The notes under the pieces are model-generated. The model saw only the letters and a program-made list of their open reading frames with translations. It did not search any database and was not told the DNA's origin. Source: Pedobacter sp. KBW06 (GTDB lineage: Bacteria > Bacteroidota > Bacteroidia > Sphingobacteriales > Sphingobacteriaceae). Taken from it: a stretch of 64,000 bases of DNA. Every line of letters starts with the position of its first letter. Position 1 is the stretch's first letter. The DNA lies in the NCBI RefSeq assembly GCF_003852525.1, contig NZ_QAJL01000003.1, positions 44,049 to 108,048 on the forward strand, given 5' to 3'. Shown here one piece after another: positions 52,590-62,257 of the stretch. Both the position numbers and the translations under genes were made by a program.

Positions 52590-54032
52590 ATGAAGTTTTC
52601 CTCCATCCTCCTCCTGTTATTTGCCCTTGGCCTATCCCCGGTTTTTGCGCAGTCCTACCTGCCAAAGATCGAGCCCTGTCCATGCAACATTAAAATTGAA
52701 AAGGGTGTGATTGCAAGGTGCGGCTACCTTGTTGTTCCGGAAAACAGGAAGCGGCCTGATAAAGCCCTTATTAAAATACCATTTATCTTTGTCAGAAAAG
52801 AAGGAATGGATTCCGTAAGGAACATTTCACTTTATACCACAGGGGGTCCCGGTTACAGCACGACATCCGGAATTTCCGGGATTACAGCAAACTCCGGCTT
52901 CCTGAAATATGGAGGCTTTATTGCTTTCGATCAGCGCGGAACGAAAAAAGCAATCCCTTCATTGGACTGTCCTGAAATAGAGGAAGCCATTCAGCGCTCG
53001 TATGTAGAAAACCTTTCCAGAGACAGCCTGGTGCTGCTTGCGGTAAAGGCTTCCCGAAAAAGGATCAGCGCTCAGGGCATTGATCTTTCTTCTTACACTA
53101 CCACAGAAAGCGCTGCTGATATCAACGACCTGAAACTTGCTTTAAAAATCCAGTCGCTCACCTTGGTGGGTCTTTCTTATAGTGGGGGATTAATGCTTAA
53201 AGTAGCAAAAAACCATCCCGAAGGAATCAAAGCACTCGTTTTAAATTCACCACTCCCCGGCTTTGTCAATTATGAGGAGCATGGACTGATCAATATGAAT
53301 GAGGCACTTGAACAGATTTTTGCCAATGTAATTGCAGACTCCTCAAAGAACGAAAGGTATAAAGATCTGCGGAACCGTTTCCAGGAATATTTCAGCAACA
53401 TAACCGGTCAACGCTTTACGATGAAGTACTTGCCAAAAGGAAAAACAGACTCCCTTATGATAAGATATGGAAAAGCAGAGCTCCTTGATGCGATAATCGA
53501 TAGAATTGACAACAGCCGCCTGCGATCCGTTCCATTTGTTATGGATGAGATCATTAAAGGCAATCATTCCCCTTATATCACTGAAATACTTAATGGCGTA
53601 TTTTCAGGAGACCCGGGCCTCTCTTTAGGCATGCGGTATTCCGTTTATTGTTCAGAACAAATTGCCTATTCAGACCCCGCACTGATTGCCCTGCAGGAGA
53701 AAATCCTGCCTTGGTTTGCGGGTTACCCTTTTAATAATGTAGATGCAAAAATTTGTGATTGCTGGAAGGTCAAAGCAGAAGAAAAAGAAGCAAAGGCACC
53801 GGTCTACTCCAGGATTCCGGCATTGATCTCCGGAGGTGATGCAGATCCCTGGTGCAGGCCTTTTTACAATACCCTGATCAAAAGATACCTCCCCAATGCA
53901 CAGCTGCTCCTCATCCATAACAGGGCACATGGATCTGGATTTAGCGCAGATGGATTTGACTATATGGAGGAGTTCATGGCCGATCCTTTCAAAAAACTAA
54001 AATCCAAAAGCAATAATGTGAGCATTCAGTAA
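52590..54032 (+). CDS. Secreted alpha/beta hydrolase (S33/prolyl-aminopeptidase type)
   Basis: A 480-residue exported hydrolase. The start is the ATG at 52590 rather than a TTG five codons upstream because the signal peptide (about 1-21) begins there. It shows the S33-like oxyanion block TGGPGYSTT, FDQRGTKKA, the nucleophile elbow LVGLSYSGG, and a late ISGGDADPWC and NRAHGSGF supplying Asp and His. The elbow reads G-x-S-x-S rather than G-x-S-x-G. Two early Cys (CPCN) may form a disulfide. The substrate (peptide or ester) is unknown. Confidence 0.83.
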   Translation: MKFSSILLLLFALGLSPVFAQSYLPKIEPCPCNIKIEKGVIARCGYLVVPENRKRPDKALIKIPFIFVRKEGMDSVRNISLYTTGGPGYSTTSGISGITANSGFLKYGGFIAFDQRGTKKAIPSLDCPEIEEAIQRSYVENLSRDSLVLLAVKASRKRISAQGIDLSSYTTTESAADINDLKLALKIQSLTLVGLSYSGGLMLKVAKNHPEGIKALVLNSPLPGFVNYEEHGLINMNEALEQIFANVIADSSKNERYKDLRNRFQEYFSNITGQRFTMKYLPKGKTDSLMIRYGKAELLDAIIDRIDNSRLRSVPFVMDEIIKGNHSPYITEILNGVFSGDPGLSLGMRYSVYCSEQIAYSDPALIALQEKILPWFAGYPFNNVDAKICDCWKVKAEEKEAKAPVYSRIPALISGGDADPWCRPFYNTLIKRYLPNAQLLLIHNRAHGSGFSADGFDYMEEFMADPFKKLKSKSNNVSIQ

Positions 54033-54178
54033 CCATAATTTTAATAGCGTGTTTGTATATTGCCAGATCAATAACTGGCTATGGGCAATCAGCTTTACAC
54101 TACTTCCGGCAGGCATATGCTATTATTTCAACCAGGAAAAAAAAGCAACCGCCTTAGCGGCTTAAAAAAAGAACAAAA

Positions 54179-54213
54179 AAAGGCCCGTAAACCAACTGAT
54201 TTACCGGGCCTTT
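54179..54213. terminator. Terminator between hydrolase and tyrosinase genes
   Basis: AAAGGCCCG (54179-54187) pairs with 54205-54213, with a TAAA/TTTA extension past one bulge. On the minus strand it ends in a run of seven T, which fits the end of the tyrosinase transcript. Confidence 0.85.
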
Positions 54214-54227
54214 GGATCGTTTTGATT

Positions 54228-55778
54228 CTATATTGCATCCATTAACAGCGATACTGCGATGGTTGGATTGCCAAGTACTTTAAGCGGAACAGTGGCCCCA
54301 TACATTTCTTTATCGTTTGGTTCCACACGGATGCTCAGCAAACCGCCTGTTACAGCAGTGAGCGGTAACCTGAAGTCAAAATGAACCCTTGGTATTTTCA
54401 TACAATTGGAACATTTTTCTACTTCGTCCGGCTGGAAAAAAACCGACTTATCCAGCACTTCCCCATCTCTGAGCAGGTACACCTTAAAAGTCCCTGGAAT
54501 CTTGGTTCTGTCCAGGTCAGTTACCCGCACATTGACTTCCTGATTATCGGCCATAAAAGTACGCGCCATTCCCAGAAACAAGTGTTTGTTGGTCTGCGCA
54601 TGCGGTAGATTCAAAGTCATAGATTCATAGGAAACATCGAAATTTGTAGCCAGGTCTATCGTAAATTCTGCCGTCAGGTCATCTCTTTTCAAGTTCTGTG
54701 CCCATGGGTTCATCTTACCCAGTGCAGGATTGGTAAATACGAGATAGCTGGAGCTGCTTTTGTTTTTAATGGTTTTCATAAAACCATCAACGCTTTGAGC
54801 ATCGTTATTGGCCTGCCAGATCCACCACATTCTATCCAGGTTGCAATGGTAAAACCAGAAGATGGGATCAAAAGCGGAAACATTTTGCTTACTCATGGTA
54901 TCGCCTGTGGCATCGTGTCCGGAATCATGACCGGCGATGAAGTCAAGGCTCGGCGTACCATCAAGCAAACCATTGAAATTGTCCCACCATACTTCTGTTT
55001 GTGCATTGGCATAGTATTTCATGACATCCGCATTGAAGTTGTTGAGAATGGTCTGCGCATCGTAACGGTTGGTTTGATAACCCGCTTTGTAATTGGGATT
55101 GGTGCTTCCTGAGGCAGTACCAATGTCAATTGGCAAAGTATAGGAACCAAATGGCGCCTCGTACATCCAATCGGGCAGCAGCTCATTGAAGTCCCAGTAA
55201 GGCAGTGTGACATCTTCGCAGCCTTCAATTGAACGCAGGCTGTTTTCAAATGCCCACATCTGAACCCTGTGCCAGGGCTGAAACCCCGGATCATGATGCT
55301 GGCAGAAGGCAAGTGGCAGTCCGTGTATTGCAGCATTCTGGAAATATCCATTCAAATCATCGGTACCAAGATTCATGATTCCGGTGAAAGCAGTTTTCAG
55401 CTTTTCCAGTTCTTCGGCAGTCAGCGAGGTCAGACTCTTCCTCACTCTGCCTGTTACCGGAGCGGCAGACATTTTCAGAAATGTCTTATTTTGATGTTGC
55501 GGTTCACCTTCCGGATATCCGGCTACCATCCAGGCAAGAAAACTACTGATCATTTCTTTAGACCATGGTGTTCCCGGATCCATCGGCATCCGCCCCTGTG
55601 CATCAGGAGGCAGAGACACACGTTGATAAATGTCCGGGGCATGGCTCACTACGAATGAGTAGCTGCTCAGGTCGAATCCCCTGATGGACCGCATTTGTGC
55701 AATATCAAAAGCGGTAAAATAATTTTTTACTTCCCCGTGCCATGTAGGCGCCTGGGCAATTTGTGAGGGTGTTAACAT
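54228..55778 (-). CDS. Tyrosinase-type type-3 copper protein
   Basis: A 516-residue protein with a complete dicopper site. CuA is read as H152, H161 (or H162) and H170 in IHGLPLAFCQHHDPGFQPWHR, and CuB as H284 and H288 (IAGHDSGHDA) and H311 (FWFYHCNLDRMWW). The Cys159 two residues before the second CuA His could form the Cys-His thioether seen in many tyrosinases. The family oxidises phenols to quinones. The C-terminal third (about 375-516) is a beta-rich domain like those that shield the copper site. No signal peptide is visible at the first Met. It stands alone between the hydrolase and efflux genes. Confidence 0.9.
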   Translation of the reverse strand: MLTPSQIAQAPTWHGEVKNYFTAFDIAQMRSIRGFDLSSYSFVVSHAPDIYQRVSLPPDAQGRMPMDPGTPWSKEMISSFLAWMVAGYPEGEPQHQNKTFLKMSAAPVTGRVRKSLTSLTAEELEKLKTAFTGIMNLGTDDLNGYFQNAAIHGLPLAFCQHHDPGFQPWHRVQMWAFENSLRSIEGCEDVTLPYWDFNELLPDWMYEAPFGSYTLPIDIGTASGSTNPNYKAGYQTNRYDAQTILNNFNADVMKYYANAQTEVWWDNFNGLLDGTPSLDFIAGHDSGHDATGDTMSKQNVSAFDPIFWFYHCNLDRMWWIWQANNDAQSVDGFMKTIKNKSSSSYLVFTNPALGKMNPWAQNLKRDDLTAEFTIDLATNFDVSYESMTLNLPHAQTNKHLFLGMARTFMADNQEVNVRVTDLDRTKIPGTFKVYLLRDGEVLDKSVFFQPDEVEKCSNCMKIPRVHFDFRLPLTAVTGGLLSIRVEPNDKEMYGATVPLKVLGNPTIAVSLLMDAI

Positions 55779-55905
55779 GATAAAAGGTGTTTTGAAAGCG
55801 TATAATTCTCTGTTTGGTTTAAACGTTATTACAACAATATAAAGCTATACATAAATTTATTAATCGCAATGTAAAAAACATGTTTTTCATTTACCTGTAA
55901 ATCTG

Positions 55906-56634
55906 TTATAAACCCACACTTCCCTCTGCCCAATACCCCTGCAGTTTTATATTTTTAGAGCTGATCCCATGTTTTTTAAGCACGGCCCGGAACTTCTGCA
56001 CAGAAGCGACATTGCCGGTCAGATAAAATACAGATTGCCTGAACAGCTCGGGCTTGGCAATGATCCAGGCCTCCAGTAAAATGATGGCTTCTCTTGCAGG
56101 CTCATCGGGCGTCCGAAGTACTGTCCTGACCTCATAACCCCGGTCGTCGGGGACCTTTCTGTTGATTTCATTCAGCTCAAATATCCCCCTCGCCCATTGC
56201 TTGTTTCTGTTAATCTCCCTAAGCAGCGCAACGTAGAAGCTGAGGCTCGTCTCGTCCCCGAAAAAGAAATGAAAGGTCTTGTCTTTGTCGTACAGTTTTT
56301 TTCCGCCGGGTGCAGAAACCTTTAAGCGGTCGCCGGGCAACAACCGGTCTGCCAGTCCGCTGCCCGGGCCCTTGCCATGGATATGAAATAAGATTTCAAA
56401 TACGCCCTGCTCCCTGTCAAAAGAAGAGGGTGTATAATGGCGCAGTTCTCTGTCGCTGGCGCGAAAAACCATAGACGAACCGGGATAAAAGTCGAGATGG
56501 CTCAGTTCCGCACGGAACGTTATTTTTTTTATTTCCGGGCTGTAGCTGATCGTTTCTGCGACCTCAACGTCGAGGTATTTGGAGGACAATAAATTCTCCA
56601 TCTGATCGGCAACCCATTTAGGTACATTAGGCAT
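55906..56634 (-). CDS. Siderophore-interacting FAD-dependent protein
   Basis: A 242-residue cytosolic flavoprotein of the SIP family, which reduces ferric siderophores to release iron. It has an N-terminal FAD-binding beta-barrel (about 15-110; RHYTPSSFD with the FAD-contacting Arg/Tyr, and GPGSGLADRLLPGD) and a C-terminal NAD(P)-type lobe (about 110-242; FFFGDETSLS) ending with GYWAEG. It starts three bases after the TolC gene and is the last member of the efflux operon. Its place beside an efflux system suggests iron or siderophore handling. A general ferric reductase is the alternative. Confidence 0.9.
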   Translation of the reverse strand: MPNVPKWVADQMENLLSSKYLDVEVAETISYSPEIKKITFRAELSHLDFYPGSSMVFRASDRELRHYTPSSFDREQGVFEILFHIHGKGPGSGLADRLLPGDRLKVSAPGGKKLYDKDKTFHFFFGDETSLSFYVALLREINRNKQWARGIFELNEINRKVPDDRGYEVRTVLRTPDEPAREAIILLEAWIIAKPELFRQSVFYLTGNVASVQKFRAVLKKHGISSKNIKLQGYWAEGSVGL

Positions 56635-56637
56635 AAC

Positions 56638-57969
56638 TTATGGATTAGTGTTAAAATGATTGGTGGCTTTTTGCAACTGAATTTGTGCGAGGATCAGTTC
56701 ATAAGCGCTTTGGATATAGTTGCGCTCGGTCGTACTGACACTCTTCTCCGTATCCAGCAAGTTGCTGTAATCAAAGGCACCAAGACGGAACTGCTGCTGC
56801 TGGTTCCGGAAGATCGTTTTGGACAACCCATAGCTGTCCGCAGCGTTTTTCAGGTTTAAAACCGCATTGGCCAGTGTGGCACGTGCTTGCTGCACCTCGT
56901 AATTGATGTCTGCTTTCTTTTGCTGCTGCAGCAATTCGTTCTGACTGATCTTTTGCTGGTATTCGGCAAGCACCGCTTTGTTTTTGAAATGTGTTGAGAT
57001 CGGAACATGGAGGTTAAGCGTCAGGTAACTGAAGGGACTCCACCACCTTCCCTTTCCGTAATTAAAGTCGGCGGACAGAAATTGCCTGGAATAATTGGCC
57101 CCCAGAAAAACGGATGGTAACGCAGTTTGCCGGGATTTCTTCAGGTTCAGCTTATTTTCCTGCTGCAGGAGTTCCAGCTGTCGCAATTCCGTACGCTCAC
57201 CGGCCATCTGCTCATAAAGCTGATCTTGCGTTGCAAGACCAAGAGAATCCGTCAATTGCAGGCTTGTATTGTCCGGCAGGTTTAACTGATAACACAAATG
57301 CATCAGGCTGAGTTCATAATTCTGCTCCGCCTGTTTCTGCAACTGATCTGCGTTTTCACGATCCAGTTTCGTCCGCAGGTACTGGTTCTCAATCAGCGAT
57401 CCATTCCTGAACATCCCTTCGGCAATCTTTTCATATTCCCTGTTCCGCTGCGCAATGTCGGCGGCAACTCTTTTCTGAAGTCTACGTAAACCCGCATCCA
57501 GATACGCACGGCTGATGTCGAGCATGATGTCTATCTCTGCTGCCCGGTTCTTTTCCCGTTGCTGTGCCAGCTGGTTCTTCGCCAATTTACTGTCGTTGAT
57601 CAGGTTGGCATTAAAAACAGGCTGACTAAGGTTCAAACTAAACACGCTTTCGTTTTTTACCGTCAGGGGCAACAGCCCCCCTTGTTCGAAGCCGGGAAGC
57701 ACACCTCCGGGTATCACCGAATTCTGAAGCTGGGGACTGTATTTTATCCGGCCTTCACCGCTCAGCTCCGGAAACCAGTTATTCCTTGCCTGCCTGATCC
57801 GGCTTTCGGCGATACTGACATGGTATTGATTGGCTTTAAGGTCAAACCTGTTTTTCAAACCGACCTGGATTGCTTCGCTGCGCGATAATTTAAGTGTATT
57901 GCTAATTGTTTGAGCATGGCTCAGCGCAGCCATCATGAGGATGGATATGAGGGGAATTATTTTTTTCAT
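56638..57969 (-). CDS. TolC-family outer membrane efflux protein
   Basis: A 443-residue outer membrane factor. The start is the ATG before KKIIPLIS because the signal peptide begins there; a longer reading upstream overlaps the MFS gene. Two repeated TolC domains (about 30-215 and 235-430) have alternating coiled-coil helices. It lies 13 bases after the DHA2 transporter and three bases before the SIP gene in one operon, so it should form the outer membrane exit of the EmrAB-type pump. Confidence 0.9.
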   Translation of the reverse strand: MKKIIPLISILMMAALSHAQTISNTLKLSRSEAIQVGLKNRFDLKANQYHVSIAESRIRQARNNWFPELSGEGRIKYSPQLQNSVIPGGVLPGFEQGGLLPLTVKNESVFSLNLSQPVFNANLINDSKLAKNQLAQQREKNRAAEIDIMLDISRAYLDAGLRRLQKRVAADIAQRNREYEKIAEGMFRNGSLIENQYLRTKLDRENADQLQKQAEQNYELSLMHLCYQLNLPDNTSLQLTDSLGLATQDQLYEQMAGERTELRQLELLQQENKLNLKKSRQTALPSVFLGANYSRQFLSADFNYGKGRWWSPFSYLTLNLHVPISTHFKNKAVLAEYQQKISQNELLQQQKKADINYEVQQARATLANAVLNLKNAADSYGLSKTIFRNQQQQFRLGAFDYSNLLDTEKSVSTTERNYIQSAYELILAQIQLQKATNHFNTNP

Positions 57970-57982
57970 ATGATGATTTAAT

Positions 57983-59545
57983 TTAATGTGCATCGGTAAC
58001 TGCTTCGGACTTGCCTTTGGGCGTTTTAATCAGCAGGATGACCGGGATGCACAGGGCGAAAAGGAAGGCAAAAGTGATGAAGCCATGGCTGTAACTGAGT
58101 AAGGTTTGCTGACTGATCACACTGTGATCCAGCAGCTGTGCGGCCGCTCTGGCCGCCTCATCCGTTGCATAGCCTGAGCTGTTGAACGTTTGCGTCAACA
58201 GCGCTGACCTTTCCTGCGTTGCAGTGCTGTATTCAGAAATATGGCCCACGAGGTTATTTCGCACAAAAGCCATATTATTAGTGGTATAAATGCTGATGAT
58301 CGCCACACCAATTGCGCCCCCTAACTGTCTGGTCATGGTGGAAAGACCTGTGGCCTGAGCAAGGTCTCTGCCCCGCAAAGTGCCTACCGCAATGTTGATC
58401 ATATTCGGTGCGACAAAGGAAACGCCGATATTGCGGATGATAAACGGCCAGAAGAACTGATCTTTGGACGCGTCCGGCGAGATGAGCCCCATGGGGATGA
58501 GCGAGATGATGACCAGGACCAGGCCAATGACCATTAAAACTTTCGGGCTTGTTGCAGGAAATGCCTTTTTGATCACGATCATAGCTACTGCACCTACCAA
58601 TCCACCGGAGATCAGAAATGCGCCGGTCTGTGTAGCAGTCCAGCCCAGGCTCACCTGTGCGAGCAAAGGGAAAATAAACAATGTGCCGTTGGCCATGATG
58701 CCGTACATCAAACCGATGAGATTACCCAGCACCAGGTTGAAGTTCCTGTACAGACGGAGGTCTACAGCCGGATGAGCTGTGCTCAGCTCGCGCCAGACAA
58801 AGGCAACAAAAGAGACTAAGGAGATGCAGAAAAAAATGCGGATTTCTGCACTGTCAAACCAATCATGGATTGACCCCTCCTCCAGTACATACTGTAGCGA
58901 ACCCAGGGCCATCGCGATGAACGCAATCCCTGCCCAGTCGATCTTAGCCGGCTTCAATGCATCCGGCAGGTCGGTCACATACTTCCAGGATAAGATCCCA
59001 GCGACCGCTCCAAGCGGAACATTAACGAAAAAGATCCAGTGCCAGGAAAGTGAATCCGTGATAAACCCGCCCAGTACCGGTCCGAAGATCGGCCCTAACA
59101 TTACCCCAAGTGCGAAGATTAAAAAGCCGGTCTTTGCCTGTTCCGGAGGAAATGCACCCAGCACAATGGACATCGCTGTAGACAACAAACCACCACCGGC
59201 CATCCCCTGTATAAAACGCCAAAGTACCAGTACCCATAAGCTGTCTGACAGACCACAAAAAAGTGAGGTTACGGTGAAAACAACCACCGAACAGGTAAAG
59301 TACAATCGTCTGCCAAACAAATTGGCCAGCATACCTGACAGCGGAATAATGATCACATTGCCGATCCCATAGGAGGTGGAAACCCATCCGATCTCTGTTA
59401 CTGTGGCGCCGATATTGCCACTGATCTCCCTCAGTGAAACGTTGACAATCGTACTGTCAATCAGCTCCATTACTGCACAGGACACACAGGTCAGCACGAG
59501 GATCCATTTGGCGGCCCCGGTTGGATATTGTATTTCTGCTGCCAT
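57983..59545 (-). CDS. DHA2-family MFS efflux transporter (EmrB-type)
   Basis: A 520-residue inner membrane transporter with 14 predicted helices of the DHA2 drug:H+ antiporter class. Visible signatures are MELIDSTIVNVSLREISG in helix 1, LFGRRLYF after helix 2, WRFIQGMAGGGLLSTAMSIV, and motif C near MLGPIFGPVLGGFITDSLSWHWIFFVNVPLG. The family works with an EmrA-like adaptor and TolC, both present as neighbours. It is one base downstream of the adaptor gene. Exported compounds are unknown. Confidence 0.94.
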   Translation of the reverse strand: MAAEIQYPTGAAKWILVLTCVSCAVMELIDSTIVNVSLREISGNIGATVTEIGWVSTSYGIGNVIIIPLSGMLANLFGRRLYFTCSVVVFTVTSLFCGLSDSLWVLVLWRFIQGMAGGGLLSTAMSIVLGAFPPEQAKTGFLIFALGVMLGPIFGPVLGGFITDSLSWHWIFFVNVPLGAVAGILSWKYVTDLPDALKPAKIDWAGIAFIAMALGSLQYVLEEGSIHDWFDSAEIRIFFCISLVSFVAFVWRELSTAHPAVDLRLYRNFNLVLGNLIGLMYGIMANGTLFIFPLLAQVSLGWTATQTGAFLISGGLVGAVAMIVIKKAFPATSPKVLMVIGLVLVIISLIPMGLISPDASKDQFFWPFIIRNIGVSFVAPNMINIAVGTLRGRDLAQATGLSTMTRQLGGAIGVAIISIYTTNNMAFVRNNLVGHISEYSTATQERSALLTQTFNSSGYATDEAARAAAQLLDHSVISQQTLLSYSHGFITFAFLFALCIPVILLIKTPKGKSEAVTDAH

Positions 59546-59546
59546 A

Positions 59547-60623
59547 TTAATTCAGTTTTACCTTCACGAATGCACTCAGACCGGGATAAAGCTGGTCCTT
59601 TCCGGAGCGGTTGTCCAGTTTGATCCTTACCGGGAACCGCTGTGCGATCTTGATGAAGTTACCGGTAGAATTGTCGGGTGGAACCAATGCAAAACGGGCC
59701 CCGGTTGCGCCGCCATAAGAATCAATCGTACCGGTCAGCCTGATGTCCTGGAAAGCATCAATAGCGATATCTACCTTCTGCCCTGGCTTGATCTTATTCA
59801 TCTGCGTTTCTTTGAAATTTGCAGTGACCCAAAGCTCGTGGTGATTGATCACTGCACAAAGGGCCTGCCCTGCGCTAACGTATTGCCCCGTCTGCACGAT
59901 ACGTCTGGTCACAATGCCATCAAACGGGGCAATGATAAAGGCATGTTTCAGCTGCGCTTTGGCTGCGTCCAGTTCCGCTTGTTTCTGCAGGATCACATTT
60001 CCCGCCAGTACCACCTGTTTACCTTCGGTGAGCGCCCTTGTCTTTAATCCCGAAGAGTTGCTGGTTGAGGAACGCATCTGTGCTTTTGCTTTGAGGTAAG
60101 TTGCCTTTGCAATGTCGGCTGAGGTTTGCAGCTGCTCATAAGCATTCTGTGTCATTGCCCTGATCTCCAGTAACTGTTTGGCCCGGCTGAGGTCGGCCAG
60201 TGCCTGATCATAGCTTGAGCGCGCAGACTGAATCACCTGCTGACCTGATTCAGACTCAAAGACCGCGGCATTGGCGCTTTGCAAACTGGCCTCTGCCATG
60301 CCCCTGGAAACACCAACATTCAGTTTGGCATTTTCCAGCTCAGCACTGATCCTTTCTACTTCAGCTTTCCGTTCTGCTGTATCAAATACGATCAGTGTAT
60401 CCCCGCGCCTGATCTCCTGATTGTCTTGGAAACGGATCGATGAGACATAACCGCTTATCCCGGCCCTGACCGGCAGCAGGTCGCCGTCGAGCTGTGCATT
60501 ATCGGTCGTTTCATAGCTGCGGCCATTGAGGTAGGCGCTGACCGCATATGCCAGAACAGCCAGCACAACCACTGCGCCAATGAGCAATTTCATTCTATTG
60601 TTTTTGGGTGCTTTTTCTTCCAT
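59547..60623 (-). CDS. HlyD/EmrA-family membrane fusion protein
   Basis: A 358-residue adaptor for the neighbouring DHA2 pump. The start is the ATG of MEEKAPKN; a start nine codons upstream is also possible. A single N-terminal membrane helix (about 12-33) precedes a lipoyl-like domain (about 40-80; LPVRAGISGYVSSI), a long coiled-coil hairpin (about 85-190), the second lipoyl half (IIAPFDGIVTRR) and a beta-barrel. It links the inner membrane transporter to TolC across the periplasm. It lies one base before the DHA2 gene and 80 bases after the AraC gene. Confidence 0.92.
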   Translation of the reverse strand: MEEKAPKNNRMKLLIGAVVVLAVLAYAVSAYLNGRSYETTDNAQLDGDLLPVRAGISGYVSSIRFQDNQEIRRGDTLIVFDTAERKAEVERISAELENAKLNVGVSRGMAEASLQSANAAVFESESGQQVIQSARSSYDQALADLSRAKQLLEIRAMTQNAYEQLQTSADIAKATYLKAKAQMRSSTSNSSGLKTRALTEGKQVVLAGNVILQKQAELDAAKAQLKHAFIIAPFDGIVTRRIVQTGQYVSAGQALCAVINHHELWVTANFKETQMNKIKPGQKVDIAIDAFQDIRLTGTIDSYGGATGARFALVPPDNSTGNFIKIAQRFPVRIKLDNRSGKDQLYPGLSAFVKVKLN

Positions 60624-60703
60624 TTTCTGTCTTGTTTTTGAATAAGACAAAGGTTAGAAGCAGGACAATGCGAATCAATGAACCATTCGGAGGAATGTCT
60701 GGA

Positions 60704-61558
60704 CTATTTACGGGAATTGCTTCGGAACTGAAGCGGAGGGATTCCTGCGATCTTGCTGAAAAGACGGATAAAATAAGGTGTGTCTGTATATCCCAACAGA
60801 TGAGAGATCTCTTTAACCGTACTATTGGTATAAAAAAGCATCCGTTTAGCTTCGAGAATGATTTCCTGATGGATCCAGTAACTAACCGGATAACCTGTAC
60901 TGTCTTTAACCACCTCATTGAGGTAGGATGCGGAGATATGGAGTGCAGCGGCATATTCCGAGGGACTTTTCATCTCCCGGAAACTGAGCAGCAGCAGTGT
61001 CCTGAACTGCCTTGTGATCAGTTGCGGGCGGAGGGCTGAGGAGCTCATCTGGCGCTTGTTGCCCCGACAGGCAGCCACAAACAGGCAAATGCATACCTCG
61101 AGCATGGACATCAGGGTATCCTCTTCCCGGTCCTCCCCTGTCTGTTCATTTAACCGGTGGAGCAATGAAAAGCTCTGCCTGAACAATTCGCCTTTTGATG
61201 CCGGCAGCGGCACCGGCTTATTCATCATAGCGAAATCGGCCAGCACGGTACGAAAATCATCTTTGATGCAGGTCGGATCCAATGCCAATACCCAGGCAGT
61301 AGTATGGAGCGTAGAGACACCGTAATGTACCTGTCCCGGAAGAATACAATGGATGGCGCAATCCGAAATGGTGATTTCCTGAAAATCCACAATGACGGTG
61401 CTCTCCCCGGATTGCTGAAACATCAGCAGGTAATTGTCATCGCGGTGTGCCTGGTTCCAATGCGAAATGTCCGGATAACGATCAAGGACCAGCAGCTGGA
61501 AGTTCCGCTCAGTGCGCTCGTGCAAATGGTAAACCGGAATCGGGGACTTCTCTTTCAT
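60704..61558 (-). CDS. AraC-family transcription regulator
   Basis: A 284-residue regulator. Residues about 10-150 form a cupin-like effector domain and about 180-282 form the AraC HTH pair, with PSEYAAALHISASYLNEVVKDSTGYPVSYWIHQ in the first HTH and VKEISHLLGYTDTPYFIRLFSK in the second. It is the first gene of the row AraC-EmrA-EmrB-TolC-SIP on the minus strand, so it probably controls the efflux operon. The effector is unknown. Confidence 0.9.
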   Translation of the reverse strand: MKEKSPIPVYHLHERTERNFQLLVLDRYPDISHWNQAHRDDNYLLMFQQSGESTVIVDFQEITISDCAIHCILPGQVHYGVSTLHTTAWVLALDPTCIKDDFRTVLADFAMMNKPVPLPASKGELFRQSFSLLHRLNEQTGEDREEDTLMSMLEVCICLFVAACRGNKRQMSSSALRPQLITRQFRTLLLLSFREMKSPSEYAAALHISASYLNEVVKDSTGYPVSYWIHQEIILEAKRMLFYTNSTVKEISHLLGYTDTPYFIRLFSKIAGIPPLQFRSNSRK

Positions 61559-61645
61559 TTAAATATTAAGCACCTGCAAGGTACGGCTTAACGGCTAAAA
61601 AAAACGATAGACCAATCAGGGATAAGTATGGACAATTCGGGGTAA

Positions 61646-62257
61646 TTACAGGAGCACTCCCACTTCGGAGCTGGCATAGATCAGTGTCAGTACAACAATA
61701 AACGGAGCTGGTCCCAAATGCTGCCTGATGTGTTTCAGCGCATTGTACACTTGTTTTTTTACTGTTTGCTCCGATATATTAAGCCGCTCGGCAATGTCTC
61801 TGTGAGACAATTGTTCCGCACGGCTCAAAATAAATATCTCTTTCATTTTGTAAGGAAGGCTGTCTACAATATGATCTATATTGGCCTGTAGCATTTTGGT
61901 ATCCATTTCTGATTCTACCACCGGCATTTCAATGCCGGAAAAGGCTTCAGACAGTGATTCCTGATGACCTGATTTTTCCAGGTTTTTCTCAATCAGACGG
62001 ATGGCCATATACCTGGCTGCCGAAAAAAGGTAATTTGGTAATGCGCCCTGAATTTCCATCGTTGCCCTTCGTTTCCAGATCGACTCGAACAACTCCTGTA
62101 CTACATCTTCTGCATCACTTTCGCAACCCAGAATCCGCATTGCATTGCGGTAAACCTTAGCCCAATAACGATCATATATCGCCGAAAATGCAGACTCATC
62201 GTTACATTTCAGCAATTCACATAATTCTTTATCAGTATATGAATTGTTTACCCTCAC
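61646..62257 (-). CDS. ECF RNA polymerase sigma-70 factor
   Basis: A 203-residue extracytoplasmic-function sigma factor. It has region 2 (about 20-90; FSAIYDRYWAKVYRNAMRILG and DAEDVVQELFESIWKRR) and region 4 (about 125-180; LPYKMKEIFILSRAEQLSHRDIAERLNISEQTVKKQ). The C-terminus ends in a hydrophobic stretch (about 183-203), as seen in some Bacteroidota ECF factors. It lies 158 bases downstream of the SusD gene on the same strand. No FecR-type anti-sigma gene is within the window next to it. It would normally activate a Sus-like TonB/SusD operon. Confidence 0.93.
   Translation of the reverse strand: MRVNNSYTDKELCELLKCNDESAFSAIYDRYWAKVYRNAMRILGCESDAEDVVQELFESIWKRRATMEIQGALPNYLFSAARYMAIRLIEKNLEKSGHQESLSEAFSGIEMPVVESEMDTKMLQANIDHIVDSLPYKMKEIFILSRAEQLSHRDIAERLNISEQTVKKQVYNALKHIRQHLGPAPFIVVLTLIYASSEVGVLL

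Noticed and set aside
54046..54165. Short plus-strand frame starting at a GTG with a hydrophobic middle, after the hydrolase gene
   Set aside because: It has no ATG, is under 40 codons and resembles no family; it sits just ahead of a terminator.
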